Source: Limnoperna fortunei
Taxonomy: Eukaryota > Mollusca > Bivalvia > Mytilida > Modiolidae
Direction: 5' to 3'
DNA length: 64,000 bases
NCBI GenBank assembly: GCA_944474755.1
Contig: OX104124.1
Span: 1,674,001-1,738,000 of the forward strand
The notes under the pieces are model-generated. The model saw nothing but the letters and a program-made list of their open reading frames with translations, was not told the origin of the DNA and searched no databases. Positions 34,196-45,469 of this stretch are shown here, piece by piece. Positions within the stretch are counted from its first letter, which is position 1, and each line of letters opens with the position of its first letter. Made by a program: the position numbers and the translations under genes.

Positions 34196-35698
34196 TGTAT
34201 TCAATGTGTATCGACATCTTACATTGTACGACTATTTATGAACCCCACCTACTCATATTGTAGGTTTACATCCTTCCAAGTCGGAAGTTCCGAGTCCAGG
34301 TTCGCTAAATCATCAAGTGACGGGATTAATAAATTCAATTCAATCAGTTAAAACAAGATTCTTTTACTCCTTAGTATTAGATTTAATCTCTGTTTTTAAC
34401 AATAAACAAGTCCTCCAAGTCCAAAAAAAAATAAATAAATAAATAAATAACTTAAGCAGCTTAGTTCAAGGTTATTTTTAGTACTTATGATCAAGTGTAT
34501 TTAATTGTACAGTTCATAAATCCCCGCTAAACGTTAACCACATGGTAAGCGACAGATGATACTTTATCTACATGTAAATCTGACATAATATTCACTAACA
34601 AGGACGTTTGTGTCAGTGTGTTGTTGGTAGTTGGACGGTTCTGTTGGAGCGACACTTCATATCTGCATGTAATCTGACATACGCTGACTAACAAGGTCGT
34701 TTGTGTAAGTGTGTTGTTGGTAGTTGGACGGTTCTGTTGGATGTCTGTGTTGAAGATGAAACTGTCAACTATGTTTCAGTGCATTAGGGAGCAGGACCCA
34801 GATTTCTCAAACAGTAGGTTAATCATTTTTTATCTGTCAAATTTTTTCATATTTTATGTTTGAATGTATTCGGTATTAAAGGCGCGTTCCAATCACAGTT
34901 CCAATGCACCATCTGTTTACATATGACCAATCAGTAGAAAATCAGCATTTGTCGCCGTTCCTTCCGCATACTTAGATCCCCCTTCCGCAATAAAACATGT
35001 GGCATGAAAAATGCCAAAGTTGTTTATTTAACCAATTAATTATTTAATTATCGTAATAAAAAAATTAAACTTACTTTAACAGTTGGAGACAACATTCCTA
35101 TAAATTTTACTTTGTAAGCATACAGTTTTCTTTGGATTATTGCACATATTTTATTACGTGTTTTTTAATACATTTTAAATCTGAACCAAAGTCAAATAAA
35201 AATTGTTTTGTGGTTTAAACATGCTGGTGCATTACAGATCTGATACAGTCATATATTTATTGGAAGACAGGTTGCGTCAGATGGGAAAAAAGTGCTAATG
35301 AATGAATCACGCAATGCGACAATGCACGTCAATCATAATACATTTTAGCAAAAGTTTAGCTATATTGCTGACTTATTTGTAAAATGAAAAAAAAACTGCT
35401 GCATCAAAAATCAATAAAGCCCATGTAGATATATTTAAATGTATGTACATGTATATAATTACACGTATATGCTTGAATTCGAAAACCAGATGTTGCAGTA
35501 TAAAAACTTTTAGTATGTTAAAAAAGACGTGCATTATAACAAAATTGCAGTAAGCAAGAGACATGACATTTAATATTTTTCCTTTGTTTACAGGATCACG
35601 AAAGCATGCATTTTTTAAAAATGTATTTCAGGTCGTGGGATATCATTTTAACTGTGCATTTTTACCTAGCAGAAAAAATAACATGCTAGTTAAATTGG
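34196..35698. other. Intronic stretch with a 92 bp direct duplication
   Basis: AGTGTGTTGTTGGTAGTTGG and the GACGGTTCTGTTGGA that follows it appear near 34615 and again near 34707, with preceding sequence also duplicated (period about 92 bp). An (AAAT)n run lies at about 34425-34450. A small ATG frame at 34756 ends near a GT but is in the wrong phase for the GNAT exon. Confidence 0.5.
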
Positions 35699-35710
35699 TA
35701 GAATGTTTTG

Positions 35711-36239
35711 ATTGATTGATTGATTGATTGATTGTTTGATTAATGGTGTTTAACGCCCGAGCAGCAATATTTCAGCTATATTCAGGCGATGAACATGAAA
35801 TGGATGATAAAATGAACATGAAATGATGATGAATGAAAATGGGATGGGACACAAGGAAAAATAGGGGTAACGGATTTTAGATTGCCACTGGCAAACGGGA
35901 GGATGGATAGGGTCGGGCAATTTAGCCTCCTGTAGCGGGATCGAAATCCCTACTCATAGCGAATACTACAGCAGCGTTCTTTAACGTGCGAGGAACGTGG
36001 CATTTTTCCCAACACGGTGCACTAATATGGTTTGCGGTCAGGTTTTCCGTATTATGGCCTGACAACCCCAGCTTGCCAGGGGTACCCCATTCAACCACCT
36101 GGGGCACACATCCCAGTCGGTCTTTAGGCAAACCGACCTGACACGCCGGTCAGGGTACTGGGCGCTATTTAGTCGCCTTTTACGACAAGCTAGCGCGACT
36201 GCGGTCTATTCTTTTAGCCACCCGGATCCCGCACGGGGC
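35711..36239 (-). mobile_element. SINE-like element (family B) with perfect 12 bp target duplication
   Basis: TAGAATGTTTTG flanks both sides (35699-35710 and 36240-36251). The left edge is a (GATT)n tail, so the element runs on the minus strand and ends in (AATC)n. Next comes TGGTGTTTAACGCC with CAGCAATATTTCAGCTATAT, a V-domain-like 3' block also present in SINE family A. The 5' part (right side) is GC-richer and includes CGCGCTAGCTTGTCGTAAAA in complement. At 529 bp it is long for a SINE. Other copies are at 45470-45755, 49430-49645, 50955-51150, 58560-58830 and 60743-61078. Confidence 0.85.
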
Positions 36240-36251
36240 TAGAATGTTTTG

Positions 36252-36974
36252 TTTAGGGAACTATTTTCTCCTCTACGTGTAAAAAGAACTCGCTGCGTGT
36301 TTGTAAACAATTTTAGTTAATTTGGATTAAAATTAAAACCAGATGTTGCTGTATTAATTGCCATTTGACCTTGACCGTTGACTTCAAACTAATCGAAATC
36401 TGTCCTGTAATCGTTCATAGTTCAACGAACTTTGAGATAATTAAACAACATGAGTCACATTTTATGTTCTTTGTTCCAATAAGGAAGAAGTAAACAATTT
36501 TAAATGCAGTTCAACTACAAATTTGTTTGAATGTAACCCGGATGTAAAATGGAATCAAGTAAAGTAAAACATGTAAAACTAATGCATTTTTACATACAAG
36601 GTCAAAGGTTGTAACTTTCCATAACCATACTTGCAAGTTTAAAGGAAGAAAAAAAAGAGGGGGGGGGGGCTTTCAAAGTAGCATTAATATTCTTAGCATA
36701 TAAGCAATTTTTCAACTCAGTTCTTTGTAATAACTACAAGTTTATAATAAAAGGATAAAAAATTGAAATACAAACAATTCTGCATGCCAACTCACTTAGT
36801 CTTAAATAAATTTATGGTTGTAAACAAGTTCGACCTTGAAACAATTTCGGTTTGTTGTTTATGACACCGAAAGGAGAACCCAAATAATCTACATGAATTG
36901 TTGGCACATTTTAGTAATATAGAGCTTACAAAAGCAATTAAAAGGACATTCCATGTGAACATTTTTCATTTATA
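36252..36974. other. Unassigned intronic stretch
   Basis: No gene or repeat recognised apart from a poly-G run near 36660. Confidence 0.4.
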
Positions 36975-37240
36975 ACTTATTGTTTGTTTGAATGGTGTTT
37001 TAACACCACTTTCAGCAATTTTTCAGCTATGATGTCAACTTTTTATTAGCGGAGGAAGCCTAATCGAGTACCAAGAGAAATGCCCGATCTGCAGTAGGAA
37101 AACTGACCTTCTTTGTAAACTAAGATTTGAGTCGAGTACACCCTACCCGCAGTGAAACTCGAACCCGCAATCTCAGTGTTGACAGACTGAGTGATCAACA
37201 GCAGATAAAAACATATCCAGTCGGCTACCGAGGCCCCTTC
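36975..37240 (-). mobile_element. SINE family A, nearly complete
   Basis: It starts with a TTTGTTTGAATGGTGTTTTA tail side, contains CACTTTCAGCAATTTTTCAG, and ends with a B-box complement ACTCGAACCCGCAATCTC and an A-box relic CGGCTACCGAGGCC. Confidence 0.8.
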
Positions 37241-37427
37241 TTTTATAACTTACAACCTCGACTAAAAATAGTTGCAGGAAAAGTTACCAGGAAGCAATGT
37301 GCAAACAGAGCTAACTTTCGACCAGCCCGGTGTGGGATCCCTTCGAATAATTTTTAATTTGGTGTAAAATTGTGTGCTTAAATTTGATTACCAGTTTACA
37401 TATGCTTAATTATTTCATTTTCTCTAG

Positions 37428-37610
37428 GTGTCCCGTTTGGCCAAGTGATCTAGTTAACGATCTAATCAAAGATCACCGGTGTTTCCAAAGGTTGCGGGTT
37501 TTCACCGGGCACCACCCCCCCCCCCCCCAAAAAAAAAAAAATAATAATAATAATTGGAGACATGATATAGATGAAAAATTGCTTAAGCTGTCGTAAAACA
37601 TCATTTAGAC
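37428..37610 (+). mobile_element. Decayed SINE family A with poly-C/poly-A expansion
   Basis: An A-box relic (TTTGGCCAAGTGATCTAG) and body relic (GGTTGCGGGTTTTCACCGGG) are followed by runs of C, A and ATA, then GATGAAAAATTGCTTAAGC. Confidence 0.55.
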
Positions 37611-39018
37611 AAAACAGAAATTCATTTTTCATTTGTTTTCTTTGTCAGTTTTTAATTTGTGTTTTTTATGTCAGGAGTTTTTTATTTGTGTTTTTCTTCG
37701 TTAAAAAGTTGTTTGCTGAAGTAAACTACGTACACACGTAAAGGCCCATTAGAACTTAATAAGACAATTAGATTAAGTAAATACACATTCTGAAATATTG
37801 TTTTTCATTTACAAATTATGTATTCAGTTCATTTGTTAAAAACACTACCCCCTAATTACCCGGTAAAGCTTTGGTTGTCGATTTTAAATAAAAGATTGGA
37901 AATCGATTATCTGTAGTTCGTCATACGCGTCACTATTCATGTCAAAATGAATGAAATGAATTTAACAAAAAGTAAATATTTTTTGGTTTGCGAACAATGG
38001 AGATTTCAAACGTCTTTGTGATAGAGATTTAATTGACAGATATAATACACAGTCAAGCATTTTTTGTACGTCATAGACAGTGTTCGAGTTCAGAATTCTA
38101 GCCCCGTTGTACACGGAAACAAACAAGTTAAAATGTCAAATTCATAAAAACAAACTGCACTTTTTAAAAAATAATTCGGTCCCTTCTACCAACATGATTT
38201 ATGTTATATGTTTAATTTTCGCATTACAACATATTTTTTGTTTGCTTAAATCGAGGCCTACGGGGACAGCTAGACTCACAAGACCCCACACTGGTTATTA
38301 ATGTGTGTAGAAAGCATGTGTTGGAAACAAGATATATGTTGATAGAAAAAAAATTATGTCAGGTTGAGTCTAATTTGTCACGAATACATCAGATGTGTAA
38401 CTTTAAATTATCAAGAATGATAAATTAACGTTTAACATGCAAGAAATTTACAACGTCAGCCATAATTGTTTACAAAATATGAAGTCACTTGGTCATTTAT
38501 CTGTGATAAACGACAAGTAAATTTTCTGCTTGTTTCGTTTGACACCAGCATTTATCTTTATAGTCGATTTGATAAACTTAAAAGTTGGAATTTCTGCTTG
38601 TTTCGATTGACACAAGAACCGACCTTGAACTATGTTGTATTTCCACTCTCTGGCGGTTAATTGGACAAAAAGGCAACAGTCTATGTATTGACTTATCTTT
38701 GAACTAAAGTAGACAGATAAACGTGTATTTAATTTACTCAGTGACAAGTTCCTGCGTTGTACTAAGTACGCCGCGTTTCAATAAAATAAGACATTTCCCA
38801 TAACTCGACATACAGACACGTGCATACAGAGCTACTCGCACAAATCTCTGTTCATATTCAACTTTCCCAAACTTTTAAGGATTCAAAATTTCCTACCCAT
38901 CCTGTTTCTTAAATTTATTAGTTATTATTTCTTAACTTGTTCCCGTCCTGGACGTAATGCTCACTGAACGTTATGTTAAGCATCAATTAATCAGTTAATG
39001 AAATTGTATATATGTATA
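37611..39018. other. Unassigned intronic stretch
   Basis: No gene or repeat recognised; (TATG)n-rich sequence lies at about 39005-39030. Confidence 0.4.
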
Positions 39019-39024
39019 TATGTA

Positions 39025-39222
39025 TGTATGTTTGTTTAAATGTTGTTTAACGCCACATTCAGCAAGTTTTCATCTACATATATCATGGGGTCCAGTTTTA
39101 ACTTGTGGAGGAAGCCGGAGTACCCGGAGAAAAACTCGATCTTTGGTAGGAATACTAGCAAACCTTGTCAATTAGGATCAGAGTCGAGCGCGCTCAATCC
39201 GTACAATGAAACTGTTAACATC
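39025..39222 (-). mobile_element. SINE family A directly upstream of the GNAT exon
   Basis: TTTAACGCCACATTCAGCAA, GGAGGAAGCCGGAGTACCCG and GAGTCGAGCGCG are present in family order. The copy ends about 30 bases before the splice acceptor of the GNAT exon, so the intron's 3' end may be partly SINE-derived. Confidence 0.75.
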
Positions 39223-39254
39223 CTCCATTATATAAGTTCTCTTTTATGTTGTAG

Positions 39255-39856
39255 AACGACGGCGTAGACGGTCCAGCCTCGGAATGATGCTGAAGGAAGA
39301 TCGTCATCGATGCATCAACAACATACTTCCCTTGTCTACGCAACTTCCGGACGGTCGAGAAGTTGTCATTGACTACATGACTTCTGATCAGCTGACAGAA
39401 ACGTACAATTTGATTCAGGCATGCGCACAGGATGGTCATGGGTTTGCAGTGGATGAATTTCCAACAGAAGACGAATTTCGACAGGACATAAAAGGTGGAG
39501 ACAATTTTGCAATAATGTGCGACAAATCAGGAGAAATGATTGCTGGTTTCATTCTAGCAATCAGTAAATTTTATCGTGGATCAGCCGGAGCGGTTGATCC
39601 TTTTCTCGTAGTGCGCAAGTCAGAACGAAAACGAGGCATTGGTGAATTTATTATGAACAGAGTTATTGAATTTGCAAAGTATTTAAACTATCAGGGGATT
39701 TACGTTGACACATTTAGTAACAACAGTGCCTTGATACGTATTGTAGAAAAGGTTGGAGGATTCACAAAAGTAGGTTGTCTCCCCTTAGGCGGGCTTATGA
39801 AAAACGGAAACGTGGTACCCTCTGTCATCTACTACAGAGACCTCGCGAATGGGTGA
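39255..39856 (+). CDS. GNAT-family N-acetyltransferase, terminal exon
   Basis: The product should transfer acetyl from acetyl-CoA to an amine. From the ATG at 39284 the frame is 190 residues, about the length of a single GNAT domain. Residues 105-111 (DPFLVVR) form the central strand. Residues 115-120 (RKRGIG) match the R/Q-x-x-G-x-G/A pyrophosphate-binding loop of motif A, followed by the helix EFIMNRVIEFAKYL. Residues 139-167 (IYVDTFSNNSALIRIVEKVG) are motif B. The C-terminal block PLGGLMKNGN recalls Mpr1-like (azetidine-carboxylate) acetyltransferases, a family suggestion only. A TATGTTGTAG acceptor with a pyrimidine tract ends at 39254, and the frame is open from there (RRRRSSLG before the ATG), so this is probably the last exon of a spliced gene. 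The substrate is unknown. ATTAAA near 40221 is a possible poly(A) signal. Confidence 0.88.
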
Positions 39857-40487
39857 AACAGTCTTTCCATCATACACAGAAAACAAATTTTAGAAGCCAA
39901 AATGCTCAAATGTTTACAGTTGACGGAATCAAAACAATGAAAATCAGCCGGTGCTATGTACCAACGTGCCTTTTGTCGGTCATGCCATAATTTTTTTACG
40001 TTTTAAAAGATGTCAGGTAAAAATATCAAAATGATAAATAATTGCGAAAAACAATCACTGATGGCGACAACAAATGTCGGCTATATATAGAGATATATAA
40101 AGACCATGCATGCAACATAGCTAGCCTTAGATTCGAGACACTCCGTACATTCACATGATCCATACAGTCACGTGATTCGTAAAGTCACAAGATTCATGTT
40201 CATCAACCATTTGTGGGAACATTAAATTTGGACCAGGATTTACAATTTTATTTTTTAATATTTCGATTTGTTTTTATTAAATGGTTATATATTGGTATAT
40301 CTATGTTTTATCATATAGCATTCAAGCCAACGCACCACTTGAACACTTAATATTTGTTATGTACTTGATTAACCCTCTGGAGCACTGAGATCCGGAAATT
40401 AAGCAAAGTAAGCATGCTATCATAGTCTTATTTTATTTTTAACTGAACAATTTCTTACTTGAGCAAAATATCGTAACTATTGCTAAT
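39857..40487 (+). other. Probable 3' UTR and downstream sequence of the GNAT gene
   Basis: No further frame is recognised. ATTAAA occurs about 365 bases after the stop. TCACGTGATTCGTAAAGTCA-type near-repeats (CACATGATCC, CACGTGATTC, CACAAGATTC) lie at 40150-40200. Confidence 0.4.
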
Positions 40488-40697
40488 TCTGTTCAAATGG
40501 TGATTAACGCCACATTAAGCAATTTTTAAGCTGTATGATGGTTTCCAGGTTTTTATTGGGGAGAATGGATTGGATTTGAGCACACCTTGACCACAGTGAG
40601 ACCTGAACCGCAACCTCGGTGTTGACAAGCACGTGACCTCGGTGTTGACAAGCACGTGATTAATAGTAGACTACCTTAAACACTTTGCCACCAAATC
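40488..40697 (-). mobile_element. SINE family A with internal 25 bp duplication
   Basis: Family blocks TTAACGCCACATTAAGCAAT, TTTTTATTGGGGAG and ACCGCAACCTCGGTG are present. CTCGGTGTTGACAAGCACGT occurs twice in tandem near 40610-40655, where other copies have it once. The A-box side is AACACTTTGCCACC. Confidence 0.75.
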
Positions 40698-40737
40698 AAT
40701 CTCCATCAGATGCAGTAGAACAGTAGGTTTTTTAGAA

Positions 40738-40852
40738 AGACTGGGTGATCTTCCACGAGTGATAGAAATTGTATGCCTGTAAGCGAGTGGAGCGCAGCGC
40801 GAGAAACGACATTAACAATTTCTATCACGATTGGAAGATCACCCTGGCTTTC
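40738..40852. repeat. Hairpin with about 36 bp arms and GC-rich loop
   Basis: The left arm GGGTGATCTTCCACGAGTGA continues to ATAGAAATTGT. The right arm is ACAATTTCTATCACGATTGG continuing to AAGATCACCC. The loop holds GCGAGTGGAGCGCAGCGCGA. It may be a small foldback transposon. Confidence 0.7.
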
Positions 40853-41129
40853 CAAAACGCGCATGATTTCTTCAGAAAACCAATAACTTTCACATCGCGA
40901 TATCAAGTTGGGGTTTGTCCAGAAAAAAAGATAACTGAGGAGAAACTGTTTCACTTGTTAAAAATGACAAATGGGAACTTCTTGAATATAGACATGAAGT
41001 TTTTTCTGTATCGTTCACTTGTTAAATCTACATACATACACAAAAATTCATAGGGGAAGGATTTTGTTTCATGGTAATGATCAATTGTCGAAGAGGGATC
41101 TGGAAAATGAATGACCTAAACTTGTCTTG

Positions 41130-41445
41130 AACCCTTATATCTCTCGTGGGAGACAACAACGGATTTTCATTTCCTTCCGTCCTGTGTAAGCTTTTAGATT
41201 TGTCCCCATGTACTGCCAAGTTGGTGCCCTTCTTGTTCTGTCGACCTCCGCCAAGAGTTTTTTTTTATCTACCTCTCCTTCGCTATCTTTGGGGGTTCCA
41301 CTAATATGATTGATGTGCTCTGGTCCACAGCTCCTCATTTATGATCTGATCTTGCCACTTATTTTTATGGATGTTTCGTAAGCATCTGTTTATAAATGTT
41401 CTGAGTTTCTGTTGAAGGCAAATGAGTATTGACATTCTAATGACA
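41130..41445 (-). pseudogene. LINE RT C-terminal fragment, RTE-like
   Basis: On the minus strand 41440-41305 reads LQQKLRTFINRCLRNIHKNK then WQDQIINEELWTRAHQ, a pattern I know from the C-terminal part of RTE-like and similar non-LTR proteins. After a frame change the region 41300-41150 gives WNPQR and KRTR-type relics. Stops and shifts show it is dead. Confidence 0.6.
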
Positions 41446-41474
41446 TACATTTGAGTTTGGTTATAATAAATTGA

Positions 41475-41570
41475 ATACAGATAAGTTGTCAACACTGGGA
41501 TCGTGTGTTTGAATCTGACAAGGTGTGCTCGACTCCCACTGTAATTAGCTAGTATTGCCTAATATCCTGC
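41475..41570 (+). mobile_element. SINE family A fragment
   Basis: TTGTCAACACTGGGATCGTG, a B-box relic TTTGAATCTGAC and GGTGTGCTCGACTCC are in family order. The rest is lost. Confidence 0.5.
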
Positions 41571-42114
41571 AATACAAAAAAGACGTCATTCTTTTTCTGA
41601 AACAAATTGTTAAAAGTGACAAACTATCGGATAAACATGTGGTTGGAATTAAATTGGCAGGAATCAAACGACAAATTAATACACCGTTGCTAGTTTTTGC
41701 ACGAGGTTTTTTAAAATTTAGTCTTTTAGTCTTTCCGAAGTTCTTTCATGCGAGCCAAAACACAAGTATGCAGTATCAAGAACAGTACCATTGAACATAC
41801 GCTTTTATATACAAAAGTGCTGTGCATTCGACCAAATCCGGCTGAGAAATTGAGAGTTTAAAGGAGGATTCCTTATTCCAGGGCATTATATTTAATGAAA
41901 ATTAATTTAAAATATCAATTGAATAATCGGAACCAAGAATTTTACTTCGGAACTTAAAACATGTGTGATCATTCTTGTGATCGAATAGTGCGCAGAGTAT
42001 TATATTTCATAATAATAAGGTTATTTAATTAGAAACAAAATCCAAAATAATGACTTTTATTATTAACAATTATGTGGAACAGAGACAGAAACTGTCGCCA
42101 TGTGTATAGTTACT
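41571..42114. other. Unassigned AT-rich stretch
   Basis: A 79-codon frame at 41555 is not recognised and looks accidental. Confidence 0.4.
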
Positions 42115-42190
42115 ATTGTTTGTTTGTTTTAGGTTTTCAGCTGTATCATGACCTCCAGGAACTAGTACCCGGTGATATTCGACAGAGACA
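42115..42190 (-). mobile_element. SINE family A 3' fragment
   Basis: TTGTTTGTTTGTTTTAGG, TTTTCAGCTGTATCATG and CCTCCAGGAACTAGTACCCG are a shortened tail and body. It directly abuts the element starting at 42191. Confidence 0.5.
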
Positions 42191-43971
42191 TTTTTATCTC
42201 ACCTGACCTGAAGTGTCATGTGAGCAATTGCCATCACTTGGCGTCCGTCGTCGTCGTCCGTCGTCGTCGTTAACTTTTCTTTAAAAATCTTCTCCTGCAA
42301 AACCACTGAAGGGATTGCTTTGAAACTTTGCACACATCATCAGTAAAATGTCCTCTGCAAAGTTTGCACAAATCATGGCCTCAGACCAACCAACATGGTC
42401 GCCACGGCTAAAAAAAGAACAGGGGGGTCAAAATACAGTTTTTGGCTTATAGTTCAAAAAGTATAACAGATACAGGAAAACCGAAGAGACTTTCCTTCTT
42501 CAGCATCAAAAGCTCTACAAAACACTCTATTGGGTTAAAGTTGTATGACGACTCCTTGTAGGAGTTATTGCCCTTTAATTGTCGAAATTGAAGATTTTTG
42601 CCATTTTTGCCTCAAAATCTTGAAAATGATTAGAACTAGAGAAAAAACAAGCATTGCTTAATTGTTCTGCTCTATTAGGGCTACAAAATTGGCTTTAGAG
42701 TCAAGATTGTCTGATTAACCGTGTAAGAGTTATTCCCCTTGAACTGTTTATTTTTATCGGTTTTAATTGATTTTTTAAAATCTTATAGTTCAAAAAGTAT
42801 AACAGATACAGGAAAACCGAAGAGACAAGCCTTCATCACATCAAAAGCTCTACGAAACACTCCATTGGGTCAAAAGTTGTATGATGACCCCTTATAGGAG
42901 TTATTGCTCTTTAATTGTCGAAATTGATTATTTTTGACATTTTTTCCCCAAAATCTTGAAAATTATTAGAACTAGAGAAAAAGTTAGCATTGATTAATTG
43001 TTCTGCTCTATGAGGGGTACAAAATGACTTTAGGGTTAAGATTGTCTGATGAACCATTTAAGAGTTATTCCCCTTGAACTGTTTTATTGATTTTTTTTAA
43101 AATCTTCTCATCTGAAACCACTGAAAGTACTGCTCTGAAACTTTGTACACATCATCCGTCAAATGTCCTCAACCAAGTTTGCACCAACCATGGCTGCAGA
43201 TCAACCAACATGGCCGCCATGGCTAAAAATAGAATGGAGAGGGGGAAAAAGTTGTTGGCTTATATTTAAAAAAGTGTAACATATAAAGGAAAAACGAAGA
43301 GACATGCCTTCATCTGCATCAAAAGCTCTACGAAACACTTCATTGGGTTGAAGTTGTATGAGGACTCCTTATAGGAGTTATTGCCCTTTAATTGTCAAAA
43401 TTGATTATTTTTGACATTTTTGCTTCAAAATCTTGAAAATTATTTGACCTAGAGAGAAAGTTAGCATTGCTTAATTGTTCTGCTCTATGAGGGCTACAAA
43501 AATGACTTAGGGTCAAGATTGTCTGATGAACCGTTTAGGAATTATTCTCCTTGAACATTTTTTTAATCAATTTAACTTGGTTTTAAAAAATCTTCTCCTC
43601 TTTAACCCATTAAAGGACATTGCACACATCATCTTTAGGACGTCCTCTACCAAAATTGTGCAAATCGTGACACTTGACTACCTACATAGCTACGTTGGCT
43701 TAAAATAGAAAAAGGGGGGGGGGGGTCAAGAGAGTTTTCGACTGATAGTTAAAAAAGTATAACAGGTACAGCAAATTTGAAGTGAACCTCCCTTCTCCCT
43801 CTAAGCATCAAAAGCTCCTCCTTATAGGAATTATTTCCTTTAAAATGTCAAAATTAATGACTTTTGCAGAAGTGTTGGGCAATTCCTTATAGCAAAGAAA
43901 AGCTGAATAAAAAAGGGTTGTTTGGTTTCAGGTTCAGGTGAGCGATACAGGCTCCTGGGAGCCTCTAGTTT
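42191..43971 (+). mobile_element. 1.8 kb element with internal repeats of about 450 bp
   Basis: The left end has TTTTTATCTCACCTGACCTG and the right end GGTTCAGGTGAGCGATACAG, so TCACCTGA-type ends are inverted. Inside, a unit recurs about four times (starting near 42283, 42780, 43097 and 43575): AAAATCTTCTCCT, a CACTGAA block, a CACACATCAT block, AACCAACATGG, TTCAAAAAGTATAACAGATA, GCATCAAAAGCTC, TAGGAGTTATTGCCC and GATTGTCTGATGAACC. A CGTCGTC microsatellite lies at about 42245-42270. The ends resemble a repeat common in bivalve genomes. No protein is encoded. Confidence 0.75.
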
Positions 43972-44324
43972 TGTACAACAAAAAGAAAAAATTGTCTTAA
44001 AGTTATCCACTAAATGACTTGACATTAAATGACCTACTTCCGGTTATCTGACATGATAAAGAATCATCTTTGTACGACCTATTTGACGGTGAACTTCTGT
44101 TGTAAACACACGAGTCCGTTGTTAGATCTAATGGTTCAGTGACCTTGGTCTCGTCATTAAAAACCATAATTCATGGCCGTGGACAATTCATGGCAAAGGG
44201 GACGTAGAGGGAGGGATTTGAGGGGAACCATCACAGATGTTTGAATTTTTAAAAGTGGATAATTTTGGGCGCTTCTGGTGCTTTTTGAACTAGGTTTAAT
44301 AAGGTTGATGTCTACATCCTATGA
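43972..44324. other. Unassigned stretch
   Basis: No gene or repeat recognised. Confidence 0.4.
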
Positions 44325-44540
44325 TATTGATTTGTTTGTTTGCAGCTTAACGCCACTTTCAGCAATTTTTCAGCCATTTCATGGCGGCCAGTTTTTATTG
44401 GGGGAGGAAGCCGTTGTCAATTAAGATTGGAGTTGAGTACACCTGTCCGCAGTTACACTCGAACCCGCAACATCAGTGTTGACAGACCACGTGATCATCA
44501 GTAGACGAACCTTAACCACTCGGCCACTGAGGCACCCTTA
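44325..44540 (-). mobile_element. SINE family A, minus strand
   Basis: CTTAACGCCACTTTCAGCAA, TTTTTATTGGGGGAGGAAGC, then a body deletion, ACTCGAACCCGCAACATC and the A-box complement TTAACCACTCGGCCACTGAG. About 50 bp of the body is missing. Confidence 0.85.
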
Positions 44541-44751
44541 TGATATTAAAGTTGAAGCAATGGATATGGCTTAAGACATATTGCGATTCTCGGTAACACA
44601 AAAATACTTTTTTGAAAAATGGGGGTGAGAATGTACCGAATGCAGCTGGAAATGAGAAAGTGTTCCGACGGCCATGAAACCTTAATGGACCTTAACAAAG
44701 AAATTGGCAAAGTAAAAGTAAAACAGAAGTAACGGATTAAGAGTTACATCA

Positions 44752-44905
44752 CCCTTTGTCTAAAACAGGGTTACCTCCCCTTCTGTCTGAAACAGGGTTA
44801 CCTCCTCTTCTGTCTGAAACAGGGTAACCTCCCCTTCTGTATGAAACAGGGTTACCTCCCCTTCTGTCTGAAACAGTGTTACCTGCCTCTCTGTCTGAAA
44901 CGTAT
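44752..44905. repeat. 27 bp minisatellite
   Basis: About five units of the type CTTCTGTCTGAAACAGGGTT-ACCTCCC. The unit is divisible by three, so the minus strand shows a 60-codon frame repeating GGNPVSDRR, which I regard as an artefact. Confidence 0.9.
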
Positions 44906-45394
44906 TGCAAATTTATCTTCAAAAATTCCAAAACATTAGAATCAAAGTTTTTTTTAATCTGTTATTTGCAAATGTATCTTTATGGCATGTCTGTCTTAGT
45001 TATTTTGTTTTAACGCGGTAAATGAAAATAATTGTAACATTAGCGAAGGAAGAAATATTGTTATGTCTACAGATATTAAAATTATGCTACTTTTGCATGT
45101 TTGAAGCACTTCTTCATTTTCTAATTTACATTTTACAACTGCAAAGTGCATGTATGTGTAAGAAGAATCCAAATAATTACATACAAAACCTCGTTACAAA
45201 TTAACTGGATTTGTCTTTAACGTCAAGCTGCTAATTTGTTAGCCATACCATAAAGATAGCAAATACGTTTTTGACTGTCGTGGTATACGCAGTCCTTGCT
45301 GTTCTTGTTTAGAGATATCTCCATGGTTTCCGATTAATGTATATGTACCTTAAGATATCGCTGTTTAAATATACTATAATTCGGCGCAAAATTT
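44906..45394. other. Unassigned AT-rich stretch
   Basis: No gene or repeat recognised. Confidence 0.4.
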
Positions 45395-45461
45395 CCAAGG
45401 TTACTATAACGGGTCCAACGACTCGACCCACAGTGTTGCCTAGCGCGTCTCAGGAGGTGCA

Positions 45462-45469
45462 TATAAAAG
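45462..45469 (+). promoter_or_regulatory. Isolated strong TATA box
   Basis: TATAAAAG follows a locally GC-richer stretch (TAGCGCGTCTCAGGAGGTGC). An ATG at 45592 opens 21 codons (MFCPIDNQNV to LLICVK) ending exactly before GTGTTC, a weak donor. No downstream exon could be linked, and the region overlaps a family B SINE, so it may be a chance or transposon-derived promoter. Confidence 0.3.

Noticed and set aside
34756..34818. Alternative first exon of the GNAT gene (ATG, 20 codons, AG before GTTAAT)
   Set aside because: Its phase would bring a TAG within five codons of the GNAT exon, and the donor is weak.
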